Shown here one piece after another: positions 1-8,886 of a DNA stretch of 64,000 bases. Source of the stretch: Spirochaeta thermophila DSM 6192 (GTDB lineage Bacteria; Spirochaetota; Spirochaetia; Winmispirales; Winmispiraceae); assembly GCF_000147075.1 (NCBI RefSeq), contig NC_014484.1:372001-436000 (forward strand), given 5' to 3'. Position numbers and translations under genes: made by a program. The notes below the pieces were generated by a model. That model saw only the letters and a list, made by a program, of their open reading frames with translations. It did not search any database and had not been told where the DNA came from. The first letter of the stretch is position 1. The number at the start of each line of letters is the position of its first letter.

Positions 1-762
1 AACGTGTACGTGGCCTATGCCGCAAAGCACTACTTCGACGAGATACACGAACTCGAGATCGTGGACGTGAATGCCGGTGACCACGGTCTTCCCTTCGCCA
101 CCAACTTCAACCCCGAGGTGAACATCAGGGAGATCACCCTCCCGGCCCGCCACTGGGAGGGTGGGGAGTTCAAGGTGACCCCTCCGCTCTCGGAGAAGAG
201 GGACTTCGAGTGTCCGGAAGGACTGGGCACCTATCCGGTCTACCTCATGTACCACGAGGAACTCGAGACCCTGGTGAGGAACTTCCCCACGATCAAGAAG
301 GCCACCTTCTGGATGAAGTTCTCGGACGAGTACCTCCAGACCCTGCGGACCCTCCAGAGGATCGGCATGACGAGCATCGAGCCGGTGGACCTCGGGCCGG
401 TGAAGATCTCCCCTCTCGACTTCCTGAGGAAGGTCCTCCCCGATCCTGCGGAGCTCGGGCCCCGTACCAAGGGGAAGACCTGTATCGGGAACATCATGAC
501 CGGTATCAAGGACGGCAAGAAGCGGAGGATCTTCATCTACAATATCTGCGACCACCAGGAGGCCTACAAGGAAACGGGAGCTCAGGCGGTGAGCTATACC
601 GCGGGCGTGCCTCCTGTGCTCGGCGCCGCCCTCGTCCTCGATGGCGCCTGGAAGAAGCCGGGGGTGTACACCCCTGAGGAGTTCGATCCCGATCCCTTCA
701 TGGAGAGGATCGGCGAGTACGGCCTTCCCTGGAAGGTGGTGGAGCTGGATCCCGAGGCATGA
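1..762 (+). CDS. Carboxynorspermidine/carboxyspermidine synthase, C-terminal part
   Basis: The reading frame is open from the left edge, so only the last ~253 residues are present. The protein resembles the C-terminal part of saccharopine-dehydrogenase-like carboxynorspermidine synthases, which reductively condense aspartate semialdehyde with a diamine using NADPH. Visible family-like stretches are VDVNAGDHGLPFATNFNPE near the start and a C-terminal region with YNICDHQEAY and SYTAGVPPVLGAALVLDG. Its stop overlaps the start of nspC in an ATGA, and a ureohydrolase follows, so the three genes form a polyamine operon. The role in making spermidine from putrescine is inferred from this order; the NADPH-binding N-terminus lies outside the window. 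Confidence 0.85.
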   Translation, partial: NVYVAYAAKHYFDEIHELEIVDVNAGDHGLPFATNFNPEVNIREITLPARHWEGGEFKVTPPLSEKRDFECPEGLGTYPVYLMYHEELETLVRNFPTIKKATFWMKFSDEYLQTLRTLQRIGMTSIEPVDLGPVKISPLDFLRKVLPDPAELGPRTKGKTCIGNIMTGIKDGKKRRIFIYNICDHQEAYKETGAQAVSYTAGVPPVLGAALVLDGAWKKPGVYTPEEFDPDPFMERIGEYGLPWKVVELDPEA

Positions 763-1916
763 GAGAGGGGGCATTCCAGGGGTTCGATCCGCAGGCGGTC
801 CCGAGCCCGTGCTTTGTGGTGGACCGCGATGCGGTGGAGGAGAATCTCAAGATCCTCGACAGGGTGCAGAGGGAGGGCGGGGCGCGGGTGCTCCTCGCCC
901 TGAAGGGGTTTGCGATGTGGAGCCTCGCGCCTCTCGTCTCGTCGTACCTCTCCGGTACGTGCGCCTCAGGGGTGTGGGAGGCCCGTCTGGGGAGGGAGTG
1001 TTTCGGGGGCATCGTGTCCACCTACGGTCCTGCCTACAAAGAGGACGAGGTGAGGGAGCTTCTCACCCTCACCGATCATCTCATCTTCAACTCCTTCTCC
1101 CAGTGGGAGCGGTTTGGCCCCCTCGTCGGGTCGGCTCCCCGCCGGGTGGAGGCGGGGATCAGGGTGAACCCCGAGCGCTCGGGGGCCCCGGCCGCCATCT
1201 ACGATCCCTCCGGCCCCAACTCACGGCTTGGGGTGGTGCGCAGCCGGTTCAGGCCTGAGCTCCTGGATGGGATCAGCGGGCTCCACTTCCACACCCTCTG
1301 TGAACAGAACGTGGACGCCCTGGAGGCGGTGCTCCAGGCCTTTGAAGAGCGGTTTGGCGAGTTTGTGCCCCGCATGAGGTGGGTGAACTGGGGAGGGGGA
1401 CACCACATCACCCGGCCCGACTATGACGTGGACAGGCTCATCGACCTGGTGAGGGACTTCAGATCCCGCTACGGGGTCGACGTCTATCTGGAGCCCGGTG
1501 AAGCCATCGCCCTGGGGACGGGGGTGCTCGTCGCCGAGGTGGTCGATATCGTCGAAAACGGGATGCGGATCGCGGTGCTCGATACCTCGGCGACCACCCA
1601 CATGCCCGATGTGCTCGAGATGCCCTACCGACCCGAGGTGTGGGGCGCGGGACTCCCCGGCGAGAGGCCGTACACCTACCGCCTCGGTGGCATCTCGTGC
1701 CTCGCCGGCGATGTGATAGGGGACTACAGCTTCGACAGGCCCCTCGAGGTGGGCGACCGCCTCGTGTTCGACGACATGGCCCACTACACCATGGTGAAGA
1801 CCACCACGTTCAACGGTGTGAAGCTCCCCTCGATCGGGATATGGAGTTCGAAGGAGCAGTCCTTCACCCTCGTCCGTTCGTTCGAGTATGAGGAGTTCAA
1901 GCGGCGCCTCTCGTAA
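759..1916 (+). CDS. nspC: Carboxynorspermidine decarboxylase (NspC)
   Basis: A 385-residue PLP enzyme of the alanine-racemase-fold decarboxylases, which removes CO2 from carboxyspermidine or carboxynorspermidine to give spermidine or norspermidine. The expected PLP lysine is in LLALKGFA (about K49). HFHTLCEQ, NWGGGHH and EPGEAIALGTG are the usual phosphate and substrate motifs, and CLAGDVIGDY near residue 310 carries the second-subunit cysteine and aspartate. Length is normal for NspC. The start overlaps the upstream stop by four bases, giving translational coupling, and a ureohydrolase follows 28 bases downstream. Which triamine is made cannot be read from the sequence. Confidence 0.93.
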   Translation: MREGAFQGFDPQAVPSPCFVVDRDAVEENLKILDRVQREGGARVLLALKGFAMWSLAPLVSSYLSGTCASGVWEARLGRECFGGIVSTYGPAYKEDEVRELLTLTDHLIFNSFSQWERFGPLVGSAPRRVEAGIRVNPERSGAPAAIYDPSGPNSRLGVVRSRFRPELLDGISGLHFHTLCEQNVDALEAVLQAFEERFGEFVPRMRWVNWGGGHHITRPDYDVDRLIDLVRDFRSRYGVDVYLEPGEAIALGTGVLVAEVVDIVENGMRIAVLDTSATTHMPDVLEMPYRPEVWGAGLPGERPYTYRLGGISCLAGDVIGDYSFDRPLEVGDRLVFDDMAHYTMVKTTTFNGVKLPSIGIWSSKEQSFTLVRSFEYEEFKRRLS

Positions 1917-1944
1917 GACCTCGGCGACGTGTACAGGAGGCCTC

Positions 1945-2820
1945 ATGCGGTATCCCCACTTCCTCCACAGCGAGATCCCCAATGCCTCACCGGAGGAGGC
2001 CTTCTTTCACGTGATCCCGGTGCCCTATGAGCGCACCACATCCTTCGGCAAGGGGGCGGCCCGGGGGCCGTCTGCGATCCTCGAGGCCTCCGGCCAGCTC
2101 GAGGTGTGGGACGGGCGGGGCATCCCGGCAGAGGTGGGGATCCACACCGGCGGGCCCGTGAAGGCCCGTACCCCTGAGCGGATGGCCCGGGAGGTGGCGG
2201 CTCGGATGCGGCCGGTTCTCCGTTCGGGGCGGGTGCCCGTCCTCCTCGGAGGCGAGCACACGGTCTCGGTGGGGGCGTGGGAGGCCCTCAAGGAGGTCTA
2301 TGGTCCCGGACAGGTCGGGATCGTCCAGATCGACGCCCACGCCGACCTGCGTGACACCTACGAGGGATCCCGCTTCAGTCATGCGTGCGTGATGCGCAGG
2401 GCGCTCGACCACGGCTTCAGTATCTTCCAGGCAGGGGTGAGGAGCCTCTCTCCCGGGGAGGTGGCGCTCCGGAGAGAGTTGGCGGGGAGGCAGGTGTTCT
2501 GGAAGGACGCTCCAGAACTGAGAAGGACCGGTGCGCCCCTCGCGCTTCCTCCCGACTTCCCTTCGAACGTATACCTCACCATCGACGTGGATGGGTTCGA
2601 TCCTTCGGTGGTGTGGGAGACCGGTACCCCTGAGCCGGGCGGCCTCTTCTGGTACGAGGTGCTCGACTTCATCGAGCGGGTGGCCGAGGCCCACACCGTC
2701 GTGGGCTTCGACGTGGTCGAGCTGGCCCCTGCGAAGGGGAGTCACGTGGGCGCCTTCGTGGCCGCGCGCCTGGTCTACCAGGTGATGGGGATCGTCTTCC
2801 GGCATCCGCCCCGGCGGTAG
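1945..2820 (+). CDS. speB: Agmatinase-family ureohydrolase (SpeB-like)
   Basis: A 291-residue ureohydrolase, probably agmatinase, which hydrolyses agmatine to putrescine and urea. Both metal sites are visible: GGEHTVSVG, DAHADLRD and TIDVDGFDPSVV supply the conserved His and Asp ligands of the binuclear Mn centre. I chose the ATG at 1945 because AGGAGG sits at 1935-1940, rather than an in-frame start further upstream inside nspC. It is the third gene of the polyamine operon and would supply putrescine to the two upstream enzymes. Substrate (agmatine versus guanidinobutyrate or another guanidine) is inferred from context. Confidence 0.88.
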   Translation: MRYPHFLHSEIPNASPEEAFFHVIPVPYERTTSFGKGAARGPSAILEASGQLEVWDGRGIPAEVGIHTGGPVKARTPERMAREVAARMRPVLRSGRVPVLLGGEHTVSVGAWEALKEVYGPGQVGIVQIDAHADLRDTYEGSRFSHACVMRRALDHGFSIFQAGVRSLSPGEVALRRELAGRQVFWKDAPELRRTGAPLALPPDFPSNVYLTIDVDGFDPSVVWETGTPEPGGLFWYEVLDFIERVAEAHTVVGFDVVELAPAKGSHVGAFVAARLVYQVMGIVFRHPPRR

Positions 2821-2830
2821 GCCGGTGCGG

Positions 2831-2860
2831 TTTGCTTTATCGGCCGGGATTCAGTACAAT
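2831..2860 (+). promoter_or_regulatory. Sigma-70-type promoter for the acyl-CoA ligase gene
   Basis: TTTGCT at 2831-2836 and TACAAT at 2855-2860 are separated by 18 bases. A GGAGG follows at 2876-2880 and the ligase start is at 2889. This suggests the ligase is transcribed independently of the polyamine operon. Confidence 0.6.
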
Positions 2861-2888
2861 ATGGGGAAAGAGCGCGGAGGGTTCCTTG

Positions 2889-4712
2889 ATGGTGCACATC
2901 GAGAGAAAGACCTTGAGCGACCTGGTCCTCGCAGCAGCGAGGGAGTACGCGGAGCGGCCGGCCTTCGACCTGTTCTGGAACGGGCGCATCGAGGAGCCGG
3001 TGACGTACGCCCAGCTGGGTGCGAGGAGCGCGGGGGTGGCCTCTGTGCTCCGTGACCTGGGCGTCGGGCCGGGGGACCGGGTGATGATCCTCGCCGAGAA
3101 CAGGCCGGGCTGGCCTGTGGCCTATTTTGGTATCTCCTTGGCAGGCGGGATATCCGTGCCGGTGCTCCTCGACTTCTCCACCGACCAGGTGAGGGAGGTG
3201 GCCTCCCACGCAGGGGTACGCGTGGTGTGTGCCACGGAGCGGTCACTCGAGAAGCTGCGTGAGGCAGGCCTCCTCGAGGGTGATCTCCCCGTGCTCCTCA
3301 TCGACAGGATGGACGATGCCGGCCTCGAAGTCCTCGAAGGAGGAGACCGGAAACACAGGGAGTACGCGCCAGACTTCACTCCGGTCTTCCCCGATCCGGA
3401 TGAGACCGCTTCCCTCATTTACACCTCGGGCACCACGGGGCACAGTAAGGGTGTGATGCTCTCCCACGCCAGCCTGATCTTCGAGGTGGAGGCCTCTCGT
3501 TCCATCTTCAAGGTGTATCCCAGGGACAGGTTCTTCTCGGTCCTTCCTCTCGCTCACACCTACGAGTGTACCATCGGGATGCTCATCGCCACGGCGAGCG
3601 GGGCGCGTACCACCTATCTCGGAAGGCCACCCACGGCGAGCGTCCTCCTCCCCGCCTTGCGTGAGGTGCGTCCCACGGTGATGCTCACCGTGCCTCTCAT
3701 CATAGAGAAGATCTACCGCACCAAGGTGAAACCATCCCTCGAGTCCCATCCCCTCTATCGGTTTCCCCTCACCCGTCCGCTCGCGACGAAGATCGCAGGC
3801 CGGAAACTCCTGGCCTCCCTTGGCGGGGCGATCCGGTTCTTCGGGATCGGGGGGGCGGCGCTCGCCCCGGATGTGGAGGCGTTCCTGAAGGCCTCGGGCT
3901 TCCCCTATGCCATAGGCTATGGGCTCACCGAGACCGCCCCGCTGGTGGCAGGTTCCTCGGTGGGCAAGACGGTGCTCCGGTCCACCGGACCTGCCCTCAA
4001 AGGGGTGGAGGTGAGGATCGTGGATCAAGAGGGGAGGGTCGTGGGGGGCGTGGGGGCGCCGAGGGATGCCCGGCCCGGTGCTGAAGGAGAGATCCAGGTC
4101 CGGGGTCCCAACGTGATGAAGGGCTACTATCGCGATCCGGAGCGGACCAGAGAGGCCTTCACCGAGGACGGGTGGTTCAGGACCGGGGATCTGGGGGCCA
4201 TGGACCGCAAGGGCCGGCTCTTCATCAAGGGGAGGCTCAAGTCGGTGATCGTGGGGCCTTCCGGGGAGAACATCTACCCCGAGGAGATCGAGTCGCTCCT
4301 CAACCTCTCCGACTATGTGGAAGAATCCCTGGTGTACGAGGGCGAGAAGGGAGAACTCGTGGCCCTCATCGTGTTGAGCGAGAGGGCGAAGACCCTCTAC
4401 GCCGCGCTCGAAGACGGGATAAAGGAGGCTGGGAGGGCGGCCCAGGAGGGGGTGCACGAGGTGACGAGGGAGGTGGGTGAGCTTGTCCAACAGGTGGCTT
4501 CGGCTGCAAAGGAAGGGACGGAGCAGGTGAGGAAAGGAGTGGAGGACGTGGTGAAGGAGCTGGTCGCGATGGTGAACCGCCGGCTGCCGGGGTTTTCCCG
4601 CATACGGAAGGTCGAGATCCGGGAGGAGCCGCTCGAGAAGACGGCCACCCACAAGATCCGCCGTTTCCTCTATACCAGGCAGCGGGACGGGAACGGCAGG
4701 CAGACGGGCTAG
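2889..4712 (+). CDS. Long-chain fatty acid-CoA ligase-like AMP-forming enzyme
   Basis: A 607-residue member of the ANL adenylating family, expected to activate a fatty acid through an acyl-AMP intermediate to acyl-CoA. Diagnostic motifs are the P-loop LIYTSGTTGHSKGVMLSH, the GYGLTETAPL motif and WFRTGDLG, with a C-terminal lysine in the KTATHKIRRF stretch. The ATG at 2889 is preceded by GGAGG; an upstream in-frame ATG lacks this. Between the adenylation core and the C-terminal lysine (roughly residues 500-565) lies an amphipathic helical stretch rich in E, V, A and K with an approximately 11-residue periodicity, which could bind membrane. It appears monocistronic with its own promoter. Confidence 0.88.
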   Translation: MVHIERKTLSDLVLAAAREYAERPAFDLFWNGRIEEPVTYAQLGARSAGVASVLRDLGVGPGDRVMILAENRPGWPVAYFGISLAGGISVPVLLDFSTDQVREVASHAGVRVVCATERSLEKLREAGLLEGDLPVLLIDRMDDAGLEVLEGGDRKHREYAPDFTPVFPDPDETASLIYTSGTTGHSKGVMLSHASLIFEVEASRSIFKVYPRDRFFSVLPLAHTYECTIGMLIATASGARTTYLGRPPTASVLLPALREVRPTVMLTVPLIIEKIYRTKVKPSLESHPLYRFPLTRPLATKIAGRKLLASLGGAIRFFGIGGAALAPDVEAFLKASGFPYAIGYGLTETAPLVAGSSVGKTVLRSTGPALKGVEVRIVDQEGRVVGGVGAPRDARPGAEGEIQVRGPNVMKGYYRDPERTREAFTEDGWFRTGDLGAMDRKGRLFIKGRLKSVIVGPSGENIYPEEIESLLNLSDYVEESLVYEGEKGELVALIVLSERAKTLYAALEDGIKEAGRAAQEGVHEVTREVGELVQQVASAAKEGTEQVRKGVEDVVKELVAMVNRRLPGFSRIRKVEIREEPLEKTATHKIRRFLYTRQRDGNGRQTG

Positions 4713-4725
4713 GAATCTGTCGAAA

Positions 4726-4737
4726 TCGATATATCGA
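4726..4737. repeat. Short perfect palindrome between genes
   Basis: TCGATATATCGA is a perfect 12-base palindrome lying 14 bases past the ligase stop, in a 201-base intergenic stretch. It could be an operator for the downstream envelope gene, but nothing shows what would bind it. Confidence 0.3.
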
Positions 4738-4874
4738 AAGTGATACAGCATGAGCGGTCTCCCTGCATCCCATCTTCCGGGGAGGAGAGGTGCGTGTCTC
4801 AAGTCCTTCCCTGTAAGGATGTTATGTCGAGGAGTCGATTTCGTCTTCTCCGGTCGATATGGTACGGTATTTGC

Positions 4875-4894
4875 TAGTCTTCCTTGGAAGACTA
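4875..4894 (+). promoter_or_regulatory. Inverted repeat in the leader of the envelope protein gene
   Basis: TAGTCTTCC (4875-4883) and GGAAGACTA (4886-4894) are perfect 9-base arms around TT, ending about 20 bases before the start at 4914. There is no T-run, so it is not a simple terminator. An operator or a leader RNA hairpin is possible. Confidence 0.4.
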
Positions 4895-4913
4895 CGACGT
4901 GTGGAGGTAAGAC

Positions 4914-5654
4914 ATGAAAAGGGTTGTGTTCTCTCTGCTCCTCTTGTGCCTGGCTTCTTCGGTGATTACCGCCGAAGCGTGGGGGGGGGTCGGGTACGTG
5001 ATGGCCTCAGGTGTGATGGAGGGGCTTCCCGGTGACACGCTTCCCCTCAATGGTACCTTGAGCGCACATGGGTACGATGAGCTCTCGCCGTTCACGTTCG
5101 GTATGGGGGGAGGTGGCGGTGCTTTTCTCGGCAGCGTGTATATCGGGGGATGGGGTGGTGGTGAGGGGTTCTTTGCCGAGAGCAAAGGGCCTGATGGGAA
5201 GCTCCTCAGTCGGACGAGCGGTTATGGGGGGCTGGAGGTCGGCGTGCCGCTCAGCCTTGGTCAGGTGATCTTCATGCCGGTGGGAACGGTGGGTGCAGGA
5301 GGAACTGAGATCGAGCTCATCGATCCTCCGGGCGGTTCGGCCTCGTTCGATGATCTGCTCGATGATCCCAGGGTAGGGGTACGGCTCACCTCTTCCGAGA
5401 TCAGGGTAGGGGTAGGTCTTCAGTTCCTGTGGATGCCCGGTGTGGCAGGGTTTCTCGTAAAGGCCTACTACTTCTACGTGCCGTACCAGAGTTGGAGCAT
5501 CATGGGGCCGGGTGAGTACACCTATCCGGTGGAGGGCGTGCCCTCCTCCTCTCCTCACCGGTTCTTCCTCGGGGTAGGGGTGGGCTTCGGTGGCGTGTTC
5601 TCGGAGAGGGGGAAGGTGAACGACCGGGGCTGGGCGGAGTGGGAGGAGGAGTAG
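4914..5654 (+). CDS. Exported protein, predicted outer-membrane beta-barrel
   Basis: A 246-residue protein I do not recognise. It begins with a clear signal peptide, a Lys-Arg followed by a hydrophobic core ending near AEA (about residues 1-22). The mature part is rich in Gly, Val, Tyr, Phe and Trp with alternating hydrophobic residues, for example VGVGLQFLWM and FFLGVGVGFGGVF, typical of transmembrane beta strands. GGAGGT at 4903-4908 precedes the start. The C-terminus is acidic (WAEWEEE) instead of ending in an aromatic residue. Location in the outer membrane is inferred. It has its own leader with a 20-base inverted repeat. Confidence 0.65.
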   Translation: MKRVVFSLLLLCLASSVITAEAWGGVGYVMASGVMEGLPGDTLPLNGTLSAHGYDELSPFTFGMGGGGGAFLGSVYIGGWGGGEGFFAESKGPDGKLLSRTSGYGGLEVGVPLSLGQVIFMPVGTVGAGGTEIELIDPPGGSASFDDLLDDPRVGVRLTSSEIRVGVGLQFLWMPGVAGFLVKAYYFYVPYQSWSIMGPGEYTYPVEGVPSSSPHRFFLGVGVGFGGVFSERGKVNDRGWAEWEEE

Positions 5655-5696
5655 CACGCACGGCGGTGTGGTATAGTGAAGGTATAAGGAGGGTGC

Positions 5697-6200
5697 GTGC
5701 AGCGTATCATTCGTATCCTCGGGTTGGTGCTGGGACTGGCGAGCCCGTTTCCCGAGGTGTGGCTTTCGGAGCCCTCTTTCCATATGGAGGAAGGAGGGCT
5801 CTTTGTGAAGGTTCGTGCCTCCGGGGTGATCAATGATCAGCTCTTCTCGCTCATCGATGCCTATGTCCCTGTGACGGTGGTGACCAGGGTGGAGGTATGG
5901 GTGGATGAGCGTCTTGTGAGGCGGTTTGCCGTCTCCCAGAGGGTGGAGCGCGTGGGGGAGTTCTACGCGGTGGAGGGGGAGAGGCCTCTCTCTCGCGAGG
6001 ATGTGGAGGATGTGTTTTCTCTGTGTGAGGTGAGGGTGCTCGAGGAGGTCGAGCGGTACCGGGGGAGTGAGGTCCGGGTGAGGATCTCCCTCGCGCTCTA
6101 TTCTTCTGTGTTCTCGCCTGTGCAGGATCTTTGGGGGAACAACCCGATGACCGAGGGAAGGTGGGTTGTCCCAGAGGGAGGTGACGATGGTGGTGATTGA
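5697..6200 (+). CDS. Hypothetical protein at the head of the ABC export operon
   Basis: A 167-residue protein without a recognised family. It starts with GTG after AAGGAGGG (5687-5693). The first ~20 residues (IIRILGLVLGLASPF) may be an uncleaved anchor or a signal peptide. The rest alternates acidic and hydrophobic stretches and ends in an acidic tail. A possible -10 TATAGT is at 5672-5677 with no clear -35. Its 3' end overlaps the following ABC ATPase start by 14 bases, so it is probably co-translated with the exporter and may be an envelope partner or a substrate-related factor of that system. Confidence 0.55.
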   Translation: MQRIIRILGLVLGLASPFPEVWLSEPSFHMEEGGLFVKVRASGVINDQLFSLIDAYVPVTVVTRVEVWVDERLVRRFAVSQRVERVGEFYAVEGERPLSREDVEDVFSLCEVRVLEEVERYRGSEVRVRISLALYSSVFSPVQDLWGNNPMTEGRWVVPEGGDDGGD

Positions 6201-7098
6201 GGTCCGTGATGTGGTGAAGCGATACGGTGAGAGGGAGGCACTCGCGGGCGTCTCCCTCATGGTGCAGGAGGGGGAGGTGTGTGGTATAGTGGGGCCGAAC
6301 GGGGCGGGGAAGACCACCCTCCTTGAGTGTATGGAGGGCCTTCGTCGTCCCGAGAGGGGGCTCATCCGTGTGTGGGGGGTGGTTCCCTGGAGCAGGGAGG
6401 GGAGGGGGGTGCGGAGCACGATAGGGTGCCAGCTCCAGGATGATGCGCTCCCCAGGGGGATGAAGGTGAGGGAGGCGGTGAGGCTCTTTGCCGCGATCTA
6501 CGGGAGTGAGGACCGGGCGTGGTGGGAGGAGGTGCTTTCGGTGTGCGGTCTTGGGGGGAGGGAGGATGCGCGGTGGGAGGAGCTCTCGGGAGGGTTGCGA
6601 CAGCGTCTCCTCCTCGCGCTCGCGCTCCTGCATAGGCCGCGCCTGGTCTTCCTGGATGAGCTGACCTCCGGGCTTGATCCTCATGGGAGGCGGGAGGTGT
6701 GGCACCTCATCCGGAGGGTGAAGGAGATGGGGACCACGGTGGTGCTCACCACCCACTACATGGAGGAGGCGGAGGTCCTCTGTGACAGGGTGGTCCTCCT
6801 CCACCAGGGAAGGGTAGTGGCCATGGGGAGTCCGGGGGAATTGGTGGAGGCGTACGGGGGAGGCTACGTGATAGCGCCTGAAGGTGAGGTGGGGGATGTG
6901 GTCAAGGGGATGGGCATGGATGGGGTGGAGTGGCGGGATGGGGTGGTGGTCTGTAGGGGTGGGAAGGAGCAGGTGGTGGAGGTGGTCCGTCGGCTTGTGC
7001 ACGCTGAGGGGATAGGCGGGCTTTCGATTCGCCGTCCTTCTCTTGAGGATGTGTTTCTCTCACTCACGGGGAGGTATGAGGATGAGAGGGGTGTATGA
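6187..7098 (+). CDS. ABC transporter ATP-binding protein (ABC-2 exporter type)
   Basis: A 303-residue single-domain ABC ATPase. Walker A is GPNGAGKTTLLE, the signature is ELSGGLRQRLLLALAL, Walker B is LVFLDELTSGLD and the switch histidine is in VVLTTHYMEEAEVL. A ~90-residue C-terminal extension after the ATPase is typical of CcmA/DrrA-type export ATPases. The ATG at 6187 follows GAGGGAGGT; the TTG at 6166 lacks such a site. It overlaps both neighbours, so it forms a tight operon with the permease and with a histidine kinase/NtrC pair. Substrate unknown; a drug, lipid or peptide exporter would fit. Confidence 0.9.
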   Translation: MVVIEVRDVVKRYGEREALAGVSLMVQEGEVCGIVGPNGAGKTTLLECMEGLRRPERGLIRVWGVVPWSREGRGVRSTIGCQLQDDALPRGMKVREAVRLFAAIYGSEDRAWWEEVLSVCGLGGREDARWEELSGGLRQRLLLALALLHRPRLVFLDELTSGLDPHGRREVWHLIRRVKEMGTTVVLTTHYMEEAEVLCDRVVLLHQGRVVAMGSPGELVEAYGGGYVIAPEGEVGDVVKGMGMDGVEWRDGVVVCRGGKEQVVEVVRRLVHAEGIGGLSIRRPSLEDVFLSLTGRYEDERGV

Positions 7099-7813
7099 GC
7101 TTGCAAAGGTGGAGCTGTCCCTGTTCCTTCGGGAACCGGTGGCGGTCTTCTTTACCTTTGTCTTTCCTTCTCTGTTGCTCGTGCTCTATGGTGCGATGTT
7201 CGGCTCGTACGAGGGGTATCTGGAGTATGAGGTGCCGTCGCTTTTTGCGATGGTGATTCTCACGATGGGGATGATGGGGATCCCTTCCGGGATTGGGCAG
7301 GAGAAGGAGGAGGGGGTTCTGAAGCGGCTCCGGATGACGCCTCTTCCTTCGTGGGGGTATCCCGTGGCCTGGAGTGTGGTGTACCTGGTGGTGACCGTGC
7401 TGGGCGGACTCCTCCTCTACGTGGTGGCGATGGTGGGCTACGGGATGAGGGGGCCGGTGAACGGTGTGGGGTTTGGGGTGGGGTTCTTCCTTGGGGCGCT
7501 CTGCTTCCTCATGTGGGGGGCGGTGGTGGGACTGGTCTTCAGGCGGGCACGCACCGCCTCCATTGTGGGGATGGTGTGTTTCTTTCCCCAGCTGTTTCTC
7601 TCGGGCGCGACCTTCCCGTGGGATATGGTGCCCCCGGGGCTCAGGGCGGTGGGGGAGCTCTTCCCGATGCGGCACCTGGTGGTGGTGTTGCAGGGGGCGT
7701 GGAGGGGTGAGGTGGGATGGGGGCGTGCCGCCTGGGGGCTTGTGGTCTGGTGTGTGGTGGGGTTTGTGGGGGCGGTGGGGGCCTGGCTCCGTGTGAGGGG
7801 GGATGAGCGGTGA
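7082..7813 (+). CDS. ABC-2 type transporter permease
   Basis: About 243 residues with six hydrophobic segments, starting near LFLREPVAVFFTFVFPSLLLVLY and ending with GLVVWCVVGFVGAVGAWL. The motif FPQLFLSGATFPWDMVPPGLRAVGELFPMRHLV is in essence the conserved ABC-2 signature in the fourth to fifth helix region. ATGs at 7076 and 7082 are both possible; the second has better spacing from GAGGT at 7071-7075. It overlaps the end of the ATPase gene and is followed directly by the sensor kinase, whose GTG overlaps its stop. One permease gene with one ATPase suggests a homodimeric exporter. Confidence 0.87.
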   Translation: MRGVYELAKVELSLFLREPVAVFFTFVFPSLLLVLYGAMFGSYEGYLEYEVPSLFAMVILTMGMMGIPSGIGQEKEEGVLKRLRMTPLPSWGYPVAWSVVYLVVTVLGGLLLYVVAMVGYGMRGPVNGVGFGVGFFLGALCFLMWGAVVGLVFRRARTASIVGMVCFFPQLFLSGATFPWDMVPPGLRAVGELFPMRHLVVVLQGAWRGEVGWGRAAWGLVVWCVVGFVGAVGAWLRVRGDER

Positions 7814-8886
7814 GGGGATGGGTGTGGATGTTGCTGGTGGTGGTGCTCGTCCTCCTCCTCTGGGTGATGGCGACAGGGGTGGTGGTGGCGGTGTACGATC
7901 GGGTGGAGGGTGCTCTCATGTCTGCGATAGAAGGGGTGAAGGGACGGTTCTCGGATGAGGATGCGCGTCTTCTCAGTGGGGTGCTCGAGGGGGTGCGACT
8001 CCTACAGGAGCGGAGAAGGGTGGAGGTGCTTCGGGCGATGTTCGCGGTGCTCGCCGGTGAGGTGGTGTTGAGTGGGCTTGTGGTTTTCTTCTATGTGAGG
8101 AGGGTGCGGAGGCCGGTGTTGGAGCTCGCCCGGCTCATGGAGGAGTTCCGCGGGGGCGAGGTGCCGGCGGGAGGGGGGGTGTACGAGGTGAGGCGGCTCG
8201 TTGCGGCCTATACGGGGATGCTCCGGAGGCTCGAGCGGTACGAGCAGGAGGTGGGGGATCTGGCGCGGTTCAGGGGCTGGAAGGAGATGGCGCGGGTCTG
8301 CGTCCACGAGGTGCGGAACCTCCTCTCGCCGGTCCGTATGGTGGTGGAGCAGGGGCTTTCCGTGGGGGAGGGGCTCTGCGGGGAGCGGCTGGGGTTCGTG
8401 CTCCGCAAGCTGGGTGAGGTGGACGGGGTGCTCGCCCGCCTGCGCGACCTGGCGCACCTTCCGGAGGCGAGGCCCGGTCGGGTGGTGGTGGGCGAGGTGG
8501 TGAGGGAGGTGGTGGGGGAGTTTCCGGGGATGGGGTGCGAGGTGTGTGGGGAGGTGGTGGTGCGTGCGGATGGGGTGCTCCTCGCCGAGGTGGTACGCAA
8601 CCTGTGTGCGAACGCGAGGGATACGGGGGCGCCGGCAGGGGTGAGGGTGTGGGGTGAGGGGGAGGAGGGGGTGGTGGAGGTGTGGGACAGGGGACCGGGG
8701 ATCCCGGAGGAGGAGCAGGAGCGGGTCTGGGAGCCGGGGGTGAGCGGGAAGGAGGGGGGGATGGGGCTCGGACTGGCGTTGGTGCGGCTCCTGGTGGGGG
8801 AGATGGGGGGGAGGGTGGTGATGTGGTCGCGTGTGGGGGAGGGGACGCGGGTGGAGGTGCGGCTTCCCGGGTGGGAGGGGGTATGA
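7810..8886 (+). CDS. Membrane-bound sensor histidine kinase (NtrB-like)
   Basis: A 358-residue kinase with two membrane segments (about residues 7-29 and 74-97) around a short ~45-residue outside loop, too small for a normal ligand-binding domain. After a short HAMP-like linker the phospho-acceptor is H166 in CVHEVRNLLSP. N box VVRNLCANARD, G1 DRGPGIP and G2 GMGLGLALV complete the ATPase. GTG start overlaps the permease stop, and its own stop overlaps the regulator ATG. The small sensor loop and operon position suggest it reads the state of the ABC exporter or the membrane, as in intramembrane-sensing kinases; that is inference. Confidence 0.88.
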   Translation: MRGWVWMLLVVVLVLLLWVMATGVVVAVYDRVEGALMSAIEGVKGRFSDEDARLLSGVLEGVRLLQERRRVEVLRAMFAVLAGEVVLSGLVVFFYVRRVRRPVLELARLMEEFRGGEVPAGGGVYEVRRLVAAYTGMLRRLERYEQEVGDLARFRGWKEMARVCVHEVRNLLSPVRMVVEQGLSVGEGLCGERLGFVLRKLGEVDGVLARLRDLAHLPEARPGRVVVGEVVREVVGEFPGMGCEVCGEVVVRADGVLLAEVVRNLCANARDTGAPAGVRVWGEGEEGVVEVWDRGPGIPEEEQERVWEPGVSGKEGGMGLGLALVRLLVGEMGGRVVMWSRVGEGTRVEVRLPGWEGV

